A stretch of 64,000 nucleotides of DNA from NCBI RefSeq assembly GCF_003086295.3, contig NC_092044.1, positions 3,622,843-3,686,842 of the forward strand. Direction: 5' to 3'. Every line of letters starts with the position of its first letter. Position 1 is the stretch's first letter. Origin of the DNA: Arachis hypogaea. Taxonomy: Eukaryota > Streptophyta > Magnoliopsida > Fabales > Fabaceae. This document shows positions 49,534 to 61,600 of this stretch, piece by piece. The notes under the pieces were generated by a model. It was not told where the DNA came from. It was given only the letters and a program-made list of their open reading frames with translations, and made no database searches. The translations under genes were made by a program, and so were the position numbers.

Positions 49534-51435
49534 GGATTGAAGCTCGTCAAAATAAACCCTAGTGGAGGGTTTTAACTTTTGACTTTTTGAGAGTTTCAGT
49601 TGAAAAAAATCAAATAGACGTGAATTTTTTTCCTGACCAAGAAAAAAAAAGACATGAATTTTAAGCAAGTATTGGGACCATTCTAATTCTTACATTTTAA
49701 TCTCTTCTTCTCTAATATTCCTTTTATAAATATTTGCAAAGCTACATGGAAAAGATATTTTAGTAACTAAATTTAATTAAATTAATCAAATAATTTATTG
49801 ACATAATAAAAGTTAATTAAAGATAAAAAATGAGACATATAAAAAAAAGACTTGATTAAATTTAATTATAAAAATAATTTATATATAATATATTTTTATA
49901 TATATGTGTGTGTGTTTTTTATGAAACAATTAGTGAAAGTAGACTTTGTCTTTAAGCAAGTACTAGTAAGATTTTAAAATATATTTCTACTAAATAATAA
50001 GTCAGTTAGGTCAATTTTTTTAACAAAAATAGTTATTTTATTGATTTATAAAAAAAAAAGTTGATTTTTGGTTGGACAACAATAACAGAAAAATGATTTC
50101 ATCAAAATATACATATTAACTAGCATGATACAGGCGTGATACACAAGCAACATATAATTAGAATGACGTGAATATAAAGAATTGTTAGTTATTTTATTTA
50201 GTGTAAAAAAAAAGAAACGATCATCTTTATTATTTTTAAAGTATTTATAAAATTTAAAGTAAATTATAATTATTTCAATTAAAAAAAAAAGACATAAAGA
50301 ATATTATACTATTTTAGTATTGTTTGTAGATGTAGTGATAATATGAATAATACTATTCTGATTTTAATTCATTCTAGTGTTAGAATTGTTTTTTATACTT
50401 AAGTAGTAAAAAGTAACGCAAATTTGATTTATAATAAAATTTCAATTTTTATGATTCGATTTAAATCAAATCACACAAAAAATGGTCTAATTTTCAATTA
50501 TATTCTCGAGAACTTTCTTGCAAGTTGCAACAGGAATAAATTTAATTTCTAATCTATTAGTAAGCTTTTGCTCAAATATCAGTGCATTCCAAACTAACCA
50601 AATCTTCTATACAATTGTACCGTCATTAATAGTTTATTATTGTTTGATTTAATTTTTTATTTATAAATAAAGAGCTAAAGTTTTATTCAGACTATAAACA
50701 TAGAATAATAAATTATTAGCTACATAGCTTTACTAGTAGATTAATTTTTATGCAATAAAATGAATATCATAATATAAGAAGATTATATTATAAATTATTA
50801 AATATTATATTATGAGAATATCATTAATATAATTTTTTCTCGTATAAATTTTTACATCTGTTTTTCAACTTTCAACATAATTTTACAACAATTGGGATTC
50901 GTTTTCTTTCAATTGCATATAGTTTCTTTTTCTTATAAATAATTTGTTTCCAAAAAAAATGATATTTGTATTACCTTTTTGTTAGTACTTAATAGTACTT
51001 TTTGAACTAAAAAAAATGTCAAGATAACCGAAAAAAAAAAAATACTAGTGTCTAAGAGGGTGAATGATTCGGTGGTCCTCACTTGTTTTTTCACCAATTG
51101 TGGTGAAAACTTAAATCAACGGTTAGATCATTATTAAATTTGATCCAACGGTGGGTTATATTTTGTCAATTATAATCAATTTTTTTTTTGCAATTAGTGG
51201 TATATGAACTACGGCCCAATAGAATTTGTTATTTCCATAAAAAATTTTACTAAATCCTAAATTTCACCCACACACAAAATTGAATTTCATAATTTCCAAC
51301 TAGTTAAACACACAATTGTCTCCTTCGTCAACATCAACATCATTATCTTCTTCTTCACTCTAATATTAATTCTGTTGATGTTCAATTATACATCTCCTAA
51401 GTTTCATATTTTACACCCTTACAAGCTTTTTTCTT
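49534..51435. other. Spacer between RADA and the MULE
   Basis: AT-rich DNA without genes. The left end of the MULE must lie somewhere in the right part, perhaps near 51055 where composition changes (GAGGGTGAATGATTCGGTGG). This cannot be fixed because the matching right end lies outside the window. Confidence 0.45.
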
Positions 51436-51441
51436 TATAAA
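51436..51441 (+). promoter_or_regulatory. Candidate TATA box of the FAR1-type transposase
   Basis: TATAAA lies about 60 bases before the start codon at 51497. It lies just outside the part of the inverted arm visible at the right end, so whether the right arm has the same promoter cannot be seen. Confidence 0.5.
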
Positions 51442-51496
51442 ATTTACGGCGTATATCTTATCTCTCAATCTCTGCGAGGAAGTAATCTGAATCCCA

Positions 51497-54155
51497 ATGT
51501 CTAATGAGGTAGGTTTTTCATCAATCTGAAACCCTAAGTCACACTCTTAGGATTAATTTTGATAGATTTCTTGCATCATGCCATCAAATACCTAGCCTAA
51601 ATTAATTTGTTCATGTAGGATTATGTAGATGACACCAATAATGTTGACGGGTTTCACGGGAATTTGGAGAATCCCTTGAGAAACAGTGATGAGCTCCTGG
51701 ACGATGATATCTTCATGGATGCTAACTTGGCAAATGCAGAAGTTGGTGCTTCTGAATCCAATGAAGGTACCCATTTTGATCAATTGGATGAATCTTATAA
51801 GATTGACGGGTGGGAGGACATAGGAAAGACTGAGTTCTTGAATATTGTAGATGTTGATATAAAAAGATATCATTTCAGTGATCTAGGAGTGGCTTTTGAT
51901 TTCTACAATGCATTTGCCAAGTCAAAGGGATTTAGTGGTCGAAAAAGTAAGACGCGAAAGCACAATGGGATAATCAATCGACAGAATTTTGTTTGTTGTC
52001 GCGAGGGCTTCCGACGAAAAAAGGCAGATAATATGCATACCAGAAAACAAGAGCCTAGAGCTGAAACTAGATGTGGCTGTAAGGCAAAGGTTCAGGTGTC
52101 ATTTGACGTTGTTAGTGGTCGCTGGATTGTTTCAAAATTTTCTGATTTGCACAATCATGACCTTCTTCCTCCAATTTTTACTGCAATGCTTCCTGGTCAC
52201 AGAAAAATACCTGCTGCAGATATTGAGCAAATAAATATAATGAGGAAGGGTGGATTAGGCACTGCACATATTTTTGCAGCACTCTCAAGCCAATCTGGTG
52301 GTCACCACAATGTTCCCTTTTTGCCCAGGGACTTGTACAATCAAGTCGCACAGCAACGTCGACGATTGAAGGGTGATGCTAGTGCAGCTCTTCAATTTTT
52401 GAGGAAGATGAAGTCCATTGATCCTGTCATGGTTATAAGATATGAGGTTGATAGGTTTCACTCGATAAAGAATTTATTTTGGTGTGATGGAATAAGCCAA
52501 ATGGATTATCAATTGTTTGGTGATGTATTGGCTTTTGACGCTACTTACAAGAAGAACAAATATCATTGTCCGCTTGTCGTTTTTTCGGGTGTTAATAACC
52601 ATAACCGCACAGTTGTCTTTGCGGCCGCTCTTGTGTGTGATGAGTCAAAGCAAACATATATTTGGTTGTTAAAAAGTTTACTGGAAGCAATGAAGGGGAA
52701 GGCCCCAATTTCAGTTATCACAGATGGTGCCCTTTCAATGAAAAATGCAATCGAAAAAATTTTTCCTAATGCACATCATCGCCTATGTGCTTGGCACCTT
52801 ATTCGCAATGCCACAAGTAATGTAGGTAATCCTAGGTTCACATCGCAGTTTAAGAAGTGCATGCTGGGTGATTACGAGGTTGGTGTATTCCGTAGTAAGT
52901 GGGATCGGATGGTTGAAGAGTTTGATGTGCAAGACAAGCAATGGATAATTGATATGTATGATAACCGTCATAGTTGGGCAACAGCACATATCCGTGGGAA
53001 GTTCTTTGCTGGGTTTAGGACCACTTCTCGATGTGAGGGGTTGCACTCAGTTATTGCAAAGTATGTCAAGTCCAGGTATAATTTAAGAGATTTTGTAGAG
53101 CACTTTGATAGATGTGTTGCCTACATTCGTTTCAAAGATAGTCTAGCAGACTTTGAATGTGCACATGGAGTACCTGTGATGCAAACTCATTTATTGTCAT
53201 TGGAGAAGTCTGCAGCTAATTTATATACAAGAGAGGTATTTTTTCTATTTCGCCCTATTATTATAAGGTCTGGTTCAATGAAAGTGTTAGATTGCATTGA
53301 TGTTGGTTCTTATATGTTATACACGGTGGTTAAGTATGGTAGTCCTAACGATACATGGCAAGTATCTTTCTGTGATTTACCAATGGAGTTTACTTGCTCC
53401 TGTATGAGGATGGAGTCATTTGGCATTCCTTGCGAACACATTCTATCTGTTTTAGTTACACTTGACATTTGTGAATTGCCAAAATGTTTAGTTCTAGATA
53501 GGTGGACCAAAAATGTGAAACAACAAATACAAGATACAAAGGGGTTCACTTGGGATTGCTTAAAGTCTACCCAATACTGGTGTTTGATGGACTGGTTTAG
53601 ATTGGTGGCTACACTATCAGCAGGTAAAGATGATAGGTTCAGGAGCATGAGGGATTGGGCGATAAACACAGTGGATAAAATGAAAGCCGATGATACTGCT
53701 AGTGCAGTTGCTTCTAATAGTGCAATTCCTGCCACTCATACAGATCCTCGTGACCCCCCAATTCGTAGAAGAGCTAAGGATCGTGCCGGACAACGGTGTA
53801 GTATATGCCGGGAGCTCGGACATAACAAAACTACATGTCCAGATCGGAGTAAGTATGATAGGGGTTCACATGAACGGCATAGTCTACCTACAGATGATGA
53901 TGCATATGAGGCTATGTGGGATGAGGAAGAAGACTTCATTTATGAGGAAGATGAAGGTGAATGTGCGGTAAATTCTAGTTCTGAATCTAGCAGAGATCAA
54001 GTGAGACATTTCTCAACTTTGATATTTTATTTACTGACTACTTTAAGATTTTTCATGTGTTGCTCATAAATTTTGTGTTATTTCAGGATATGGAGATAGA
54101 TGACTCTAATTATGAATTTGGAAATGAGGACGATGGAGCCAATGAAATTAATTAG
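51497..54155 (+). CDS. FAR1-type MULE transposase, apparently intact
   Basis: Three exons, 51497-51508 (only MSNE), 51619-54000 and 54087-54155, join in phase 0 to give 820 residues. Domains in order: acidic N-terminus; FAR1 DNA-binding region (about 89-180, WRKY-GCM1 type with HNH at the end); MULE transposase domain with the likely DDE triad D311 (FDATY), D373 (ITDGA) and E477 (SRCEGLH); SWIM zinc finger C597-x-C599-x9-C609-x-H611; and a CCHC zinc knuckle C731, C734, H739, C744. No stop or frameshift is seen. This is either an active Mutator-like transposase or a FAR1/FRS-type transcription factor derived from one. The inverted copy of its 5' end at 63533-64000 favours the transposon. The tiny first exon was chosen because it gives an ATG, a GT donor and matching phase. 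Confidence 0.88.
51508..51975 (+). repeat. Left arm of inverted repeat (within transposase gene)
   Basis: It covers the last base of exon 1, intron 1 and the first 119 codons of exon 2 of the transposase. It matches 63533-64000 in reverse complement with constant coordinate sum (115508), hence no indels. I noticed one substitution, near 51711. Confidence 0.93.
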
Positions 54156-55304
54156 TCCTATATTATTTTTGTTTCATTTAATTTGTAATGTGTATTACGT
54201 ATTATTTACTTGTTCCAGCTCAAATTACCTTTGATTTAACCTTTAGTTTTTTTTGTCTTTTTGAAATATGGATATCTTCTATTTAAATACATCACAAATG
54301 TGGGAAACTAATCCTGTCTAATTTGGTGTATGTTGGGTTTAAGTTCTAACTTTTAATTATGTCTAATTGAGTTTTTGTAGTTACTGATTACCAATTTTAA
54401 GCTACATTGATGAAAGATGAAAGATGAAAGCTGGGAATAAATATGGTGTTTATGTTAAAATTTGAGGGATTTTTTCATCTTGTCTTTTGTTTTGGGTATT
54501 AGTGTTTCATAAGTCTGAATGCTTGGATCTTATATTACTCTTCATATAATAACAAGGATATTCAAATTCATGCACTAGTAATGTTATGTAAGTTAGTTGG
54601 TGGTAGATCATACAATGGCAAAACTCAATCCTTTTAACTTCAATTCATTCATTAGTTATGCTATGCAGGTTAGTTAGTGATAGATCATACAAAGACAACA
54701 ATGGACTCTTTTAAATTCATTATTCTAAGTTGTCTGCTGTTTTATGATTATATTTCTATTTTAAAGTGCTACTTTTTCACTAGTATGAGACACAAGAGAC
54801 TTACAAAAATGCATCCTGTTAGTAAAAAATAGTCACTCAATTTTTTTAATTCATCTCAATTTTTGAGAAATTGAGATGAGTTAATTATTTTTTCACACAT
54901 TGAAGTCTCTAAAAATAGAAGAAAATAATGTAAAATAGTCCTTTGTTATCCTCTATCATCATCTCTGTGACTATTTCTATGACAGGTTTCTTTTTATGTT
55001 AATAACATAGTGCTTTAAACTATGTGCTCTCATTTCATTGTTCTTTAATGATGAGAAGATTTTTAGTTATTAGTTAAATTTTAATATTTTTTGCACCTTG
55101 CAGTAAGATTGCTATGTGCATCGGTTTAATTCAATGTGAAAAATGAGTAAAAAATAATTTAAATATGATTAAAATAGTTTAAATCATAAGCATGGATAAT
55201 TATCTTATCCATAAGCAAAATAAACATTTTGGAACTTAAATTCAAATACCTAAGTTAATAACTATATGATAGAAATATTTTTGCACTCAAATTTAAATAT
55301 CTAG
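54156..55304. other. Spacer between transposase and first ULP-like gene
   Basis: No gene. It holds a direct repeat around TTAGTTAGTGATAGATCATAC (about 54590 and 54665) and a small hairpin at 54846-54887 (CATCTCAATTTTTGAGAAATTGAGATG). Confidence 0.5.
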
Positions 55305-57683
55305 TTAATTTTTTGCCACAACTGCATTCCACCATCGATCTGTGCTTATTTGAACGTCTCGCTTCCTTTCGTTGCTCTCAGATAATACAAGCTTCAAGGT
55401 GCTACTCATGCGGACCTTCTCATCCTTGAGCTACATATTCACCAAATTGGCACTTTAATAATACGATGATTATAAGTAGAGCTAAGACAACTCAAGGTGT
55501 GTACCCTTACCACTCCGAGGACAGATGGGGTGAAGTGAGATTCCATATTCAGCCATTGCATAACCCAACAAGCAGAATTTTCACTGTGTCAGATTGTTAA
55601 AGTTTGATTAAAACCTGAATGGAAGGATGTGCATTGACAAGAGAAGCGAAAACATACTAATAAATGGTCTACCTTGATTCCAGTTGCGGTAATCCATATC
55701 CTCTGAGTATATCCCATTTTTCAAAATGGTTCTTACTTGGCATTCCATGTTTGACATAATCCTCTGATAATATTATTTGAACAAGCACTTGTCCTTGTAA
55801 CCATGGCTTTATGAGACACAATGGACCTTGTTTTAGCATATCATGTTACTTGCTATATTGAGATACTTACTATTACTTTCATGTCTTGGAGCCTTTGTTC
55901 CTCGCCATGTTTTGGTGATAACACATCGAAATAATAGGTTACCTTGTCTATGATGCTAAAGACTATAAGATACCAATGACCAACCTTCTCCTTAACTGGT
56001 ATATATACCTAAAATTTGAAAATTTCTTTGATTTAAATATCATGTACACAACAAATGATATATATACCTAAATTAGTTTTGTCCTCTAATTTTAAATATT
56101 TAAATTAGTTAAGGTCAGTGGACATACCCACTTAATATTCTTGTTGGGTTGCATAAAATCTTTTCCATAGTCTCTGAGCAAGTCATCCAGTGTTTTATCT
56201 CTAAAGATGTCCTACTGGAATTTGATAAATAATGTATAGCATAACACACAAAATATGAGACTAGTCAATTCAAATTGTATTAAATCCAGTTAATCATTCA
56301 CACAATTGTACAAGTTTCTAGACATAACACTCATATTAGACTTACTATATGCTACATTGTTACACATATTTAGAATTGTTATACTTAATAATTGAGATTA
56401 CCGCAAATAATGGTGGTAAGCTCCACAGTATCCTTTTGTTACTCTGTTCATGTGTTGTTCTAATAGCCATCAGTGTAAACACCTGCAGTTTTAAGGTAAT
56501 TTATATTATTGTTTCGATATGTAAATCACCGAAGAATTAATGAGTTAGTGTTGTTAATTTTATGAAATTTTAATTCTTAAATGCAAACCTCTTCTGAAAT
56601 CTCATGCCCCGGGCACATGCATGTTAGCTGCGCTCTAGAGATTCTGCAGTCCCCATGCTTAATGATCTCCTCTCTGCAATAGAGTTCAGTGAATTGGATA
56701 AACAAATTTTAGTTCAATGTCATCTTCATGTAAGGTTTCTCATGGAGACACTTAAAAAGCAACAACTTACTCCCCATCAAGTGATGAACAAAAGATATAT
56801 GCTCCGATTTTCTCATGTTCTTTTCTTAAATTCATCTCAGGGACTGGTTTGAAAGTGAATGATAACCCCGCTAACGATGCAACATCATGATTGACTTTTT
56901 TCCCTGATAGGATTTTCCCTCTTGGTGCAGCAGCTTGGAGATGCAGTTGCGTACTTAGTGTTTCACCGAGGGTGCTGCGATGGTTATTCTTTGGTGGGAC
57001 AGTGCTTGAGGCATTTTCATTTGACAGCATATGCTATGTTTTCCCCATCCATCAACATTAGTAATGGAACCATATCACAAGATAAAAAATGATATTACAA
57101 ATCAGAAAATTCATGAGATGCAAAGTGTTACCGGTGTTCGAAATCTTGCCGTGCTACCTATTGCCACTAAATTTCCCTTAGAATTGTTGCCAGCGGGAGC
57201 TTTCTGGGTTGGCTTAATCCTATGCGGTGGCTGAGACATGGTTGTAATCACGTGACTCCTTGGAGTTACCACCCTGTTAATGGATTTTGGAGGTGGCATA
57301 TCAACTGTATTGACTTCAAAAACTTCCTTTGGGTCCTCATCGACATCAGTAAGCAAGGTAATCAGGTCCGTTTCTTTATCCGTGAGCTTAAAATTTTTTT
57401 CCTGTGCATTGAGTTTGGTAGTAGATGCTGATTTTAGTTGTTGTTGGACCCTCTCAGTGACACCTTCACTGAACACACCTGGATGAGGTGACCTCATTCT
57501 CTGTTTCTTCCTCTGCCCTCCTTTGATCCCACTACTTGAGTCACCGTTGGCAAGAAGGATAGACTCAACGTGAGCCAGGGCGTTTATCTGTGTATCAATT
57601 TTTTTTTCAATGTCGTCAACTTTTTCCCGGAGTAGTCGTATCTCAGACAGCAGAATATCCATCAATGTGTTATTCCCCTCCAT
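55305..57683 (-). pseudogene. Ulp1-like (peptidase C48-like) gene, one frameshift
   Basis: Nine exons on the minus strand: 57683-57132, 57033-56771, 56673-56589, 56482-56402, 56211-56128, 56008-55871, 55793-55673, 55585-55513 and 55430-55305 (about 507 residues). The N-terminal ~40 residues form a coiled coil (LLREKVDDIEKKID). The C-terminal half has a Ulp1-like fold: YIPVKEKVGHW with the catalytic-type His (about 366) and YYFDVLS with the Asp. Where Ulp1 has Asp-Cys-Gly it reads NSACWV. Exon 7 starts in frame (KCLFK) but hits a stop; one missing A near 55777 explains this, since the next frame continues sensibly (LSEDYVKHGMPSK). It is a sister of the gene at 58823, and exons 6 and 8 match exons 7 and 9 of that gene in length (138 and 73 nt). 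It probably encodes, or encoded, a SUMO-protease-like protein without the usual cysteine. Confidence 0.75.
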
Positions 57684-58822
57684 ATTGAAAATGGCTGAAT
57701 CGATGATCCTTGCATTCTATTGCGTACGCATTCTTTTGTGGGGGTGATTTACTACTGAGGAGTGTATGTGTCTTTTTGACTTCAGCCACCTTATTTGCTT
57801 ACACATGGCTACACAAATTCGCCAAATTAGAAAAGCACATATGTAGACACTAATGTCCTACCACTGCCAACGAGTGTGACATAATTTTGTCTCTTTTGTG
57901 AGTCTTAGCAAATAGTACTGCATGCTCTCTCTTTTTAAAGTGTGTTTGTTGAGGTTGTACCTGTATACCAGTCGCCCAGGCTGTATTGGCAAAGTTGTGG
58001 ACATATATGTGGTCTGGTTTGTCCTTGACATATAAGCTTTGGGTGGTGATGATATGAATTTTTGATTAAAAATCATGCCTTTTCTTAGAAATTTATTCTA
58101 ATAACTGTGTATGGTAGTGAAATTAAAGAATTTAAATGACCTAAAAAAGCTTATGTGGAAGTGTATAAACTAAGGTGTCGTTAGCTTAATTAATAGTAAG
58201 TTTAGACATTAGATAAAATTACATTAAAATAAGACAATAAAATTAGATTAATTAACAGTAAACAATTTGGCAAGAGGTGAACCCTTTCAAAAATACTAAA
58301 TGACAATCAAAATTTACCATTTTAAACAAATATTTAACCAATTATAAATCTTAAATACTAAATTTTAAATTATAAACTTATAAAATAAATTCTTGTATGA
58401 TATTATTTTATTAGTAAGAAAGATTTAGCAAACTTTTTCTATATTACTTTATTTGATCTTCATTTAATACTCCCTCAATTAAAGACAGGATCAGATGTGT
58501 GGGATACTGGTATCACATAGGCTGTATAGTAATCCGATAGTAAGTAACTATTATAATCAAACAATAGGCTATTTTCATTATGTAATCATATACTATGACA
58601 ACCATAACTCATGCGACCATCTCTCGCATTTGTCCTCCCAACTGCATTGCTCGATATTCGTACATGATCGTGCCTTGTCCAGAAATTTTCTGCACAACCA
58701 TATTTTGGCGCCAATATGAGTCCATACAACTTCCTATATCCCATATTATTCCCTATATAACATATGTTTCACAATTCAGTATTACACACAGAAGGAAAAT
58801 CAGTCACAGAAAAAACTCTTCA
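57684..58822. promoter_or_regulatory. Shared upstream region of the two ULP-like genes
   Basis: The two genes are head to head with 1.1 kb between start codons. A TATATAA box at 58754-58760 lies about 65 bases before the plus-strand ATG. For the minus-strand gene no convincing TATA box was found. No other gene is seen in this interval. Confidence 0.5.
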
Positions 58823-59364
58823 ATGGAATTCCTGAACTTGGAGGCATTTGACATCACCGGCTCTGTTTCACAAGTTTACGGCAGGTAACAACATTAAGAT
58901 TGCAACTTCAGTGTGTATTTTAATATAAGTTTTCATTTGTTGGGTCCAGGTATACTAACTTACCTAACTATATTGTTCACCATATGCTTGTAGTGATGCT
59001 TTTGCCAAGGTTGAAAGCAACCATGACCATGCTGTCCCAGAAAAATTGGTGGACGTTGGACAAGTTGACAACACCAATGGAACAGAGTCTTTGCGTGGAG
59101 AGTCTAAATAAGGGACACATGCAAACTTCAATTCTAATGGAGTTTCGATTGAGATCCCGCATGATGCACAACAATTGAATGAAGTAGTTGGAGGTGGACA
59201 AAACATGCTCTTCGTAGGCTCGCAACAGCTGGATCCTTCCCAACACGGCTTTCAGATGTTTAAGGAGAGTTTGGCCACTGGGACGTGCCAACAAGTGGAT
59301 ATGGAGACAAGGCAATTCATGCGACAGCTGATAAGACTCTTTGAGGTAAAAAATTCAAAATAAG

Positions 59365-59408
<44 letters not shown>

Positions 59409-61600
59409 GATTTAATGGCCTGTCATTCACAATGCTCTCTGAAGTTTTTTAAACATTTATATCAAGCCAAATGCTTCATTGTCTTGTAGGAGCAACAAGT
59501 TCAAATTAAAGAGCTGAAGGGATCAGTTGAGAAATTACAGGCTGAAAAAGAACCAAAAAATGATCTTATTGAGAAGCCTGCAGAGGATTTAATATATATT
59601 GATTCTGATGACAATTTGGTTTACACAAACAAGGAAGAGAAAACCCCAACTAACTTAGTTCCTTCTGGAATTCATAACATCTCTCCTATAGCTCCCAATA
59701 CTGAAGAGAATTTAGTGCAAGCTCCAGCCTACACCAATATCATAAGGAATAGATTGTTCAGGACCCCTTTTACTAGAAAACTAAAAAAGGAGAAGGGAAC
59801 AGGTTTAGCTACAGTTAACAGTGCAGGTAATCAGGGGCCAACCAGGAAAAGCCCTCCATTGAAGAGGCGTTGTGTAGGCCAAGGCTCTCGTCGGACCAAT
59901 GCTACCACAAAGGTACCTTGTTTAATTTTGTGCTAAACTCAATCACAGTCAATAATATAGTTGCATTACTTTGTCTCCATAACTTGTATTAAATATATTT
60001 TTTGTGCAGAGCGGGAGAAACAAGTTCAAGGTAACACCTGCAATGGACTTCAATGATGTGCAAGCTAGGATATTTGCATACATCTTCAACAGCGGAGTGT
60101 ATCAAGAGTAAAAATCTAAACTTTATGTGTTTGCAATATCATAAAAAAAGACAATAACCACATAGTCAAATTATAATTATTGATTAATCCATGTGTTCTT
60201 GTTGACTCTACAAAGGGAGTATCTGGTGAAGATGGGCGAAATGACAGCTACAAGAAAAATCATGCATAGCCTTCTTCCTGAAAATGATATAGACGAATTG
60301 GTCGTGCAAATGCTATGCAAAAATGTGACACTCGCTCAATTTGCTTACCCTGACCCCTACATTTGGTGTCTTCCTCCCACTTTTGCGGTTAGTTAGTCCA
60401 ATTGCATGAAATATTATGAATATTGTGATCATAACATAGCATATTTTAATAGAGTTTATCAACTATACTCCAATAATTTATTTAACATGAATTTTGATTG
60501 ATAGGAGGATGTGCATGAGAAAAAGAGTCAAGCACTCATGCAGATGGAGTATATGGACACTTGGATCAAAGCATCAACACAACTGCAATATGTAAAATGA
60601 TCCTCTCCTTTAAATTCTACAAAATCTTTAATTTGGATACAGTATTGTTTATTGTTACCTTTAAGTTTAAAGGCCCTGTGTATTAAGAGTAATTATGATA
60701 TGTGAATATTCTATATGCTATCTAATTAATCCAAATTTCAAGATCTATGTGCCAATTGAGGATCTCGGTGCCAATTGGTTTGCGATGGTAATTGGAATGC
60801 ACCAAGAGGCTTTATATTACCTTGACTCTAATCCACAACCGTACTTGGTTAGAGATAGAAAGGCTCGGATGCGCGATGTTGTAAGGCTTCTTTTCATAAG
60901 ATCAAAAATTACAAATTAGGTGTTTGCTATCAAATAATTTAACCACTCAAAAATTCTTGGTAATTTGTAGGCCAAAATGTTGTTCAAAATAACAACTGAA
61001 TGCTTTGACACGGATGAGAAATTTCTACCCCATGACTTACCGGATTGGCCAATTATTGATGGAAAGGGCATACCAAATTGTCGCAGCGGGTAGTTGTTAA
61101 GCCACCAAAAAATATTTAGCTGATAGTATAATTAAATAACATTGTATAATAATTGTTTGTTATTATTGCAGTACCAATTCTGCTAGCTGGGTTATTTCAT
61201 GGATCAACATGGAAAATCAGTTTGATTATGATCTCCCAGGCATGGTGAGCTACTTGGCTTTGATTACTAATTCTTATCACTATATTAATCAAGGAAATTT
61301 CTTTTATTATTTTATTTAAAAAGATAATTGAGTTTCTCGTGTAAAGAAAAACATTATTCATTGGATTGCAATGGGGAGGACATTAAGAATGTTAGAAATT
61401 ATCCTATCATTTATCCAATCAAATATATATACTAATAGATAACCAAACTCTAACAAAATATAAATTTCATGAAACAGTTGGAACACAACTTGCTTCGTGC
61501 TAAGTTAGCGGTGGACTTGGTTACTAGTCCCTTCAATCAGTTGAAGAATGAGATTCTTAAAGATGCAATTGAGTGGGAGAAGCACCAGGTGGGAGCATGA
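58823..61600 (+). pseudogene. Ulp1-like (peptidase C48-like) gene, premature stop
   Basis: Ten exons: 58823-58884, 58994-59345, 59490-59912, 60010-60107, 60216-60387, 60505-60591, 60743-60880, 60971-61089, 61172-61244 and 61478-61600. All splice phases agree (549 codons including the final stop). An in-frame TAA at 59109-59111 is codon 60. The middle has a coiled-coil-like segment (EQQVQIKELKGSVEKLQ, start of exon 3) and a basic stretch. The C-terminal half is Ulp1-like: YVPIEDLGANW has Asn (409) where Ulp1 has catalytic His, YYLDSNP keeps the Asp, and NSASWVISW replaces the Asp-Cys-Gly motif. Protease activity is therefore doubtful even without the stop. A later ATG in exon 2 could restart translation. 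Ten clean introns argue against long neutral decay. Confidence 0.75.
59365..59408 (+). repeat. (ATT)n microsatellite in intron 2 of the ULP-like gene
   Basis: About 14 uninterrupted ATT units directly downstream of the exon 2 donor. Likely length-polymorphic. Confidence 0.9.

Noticed and set aside
53310..53735. 141-codon minus-strand frame inside the FAR1-type gene
   Set aside because: Shadow of the transposase exon; sense frame has all expected motifs.
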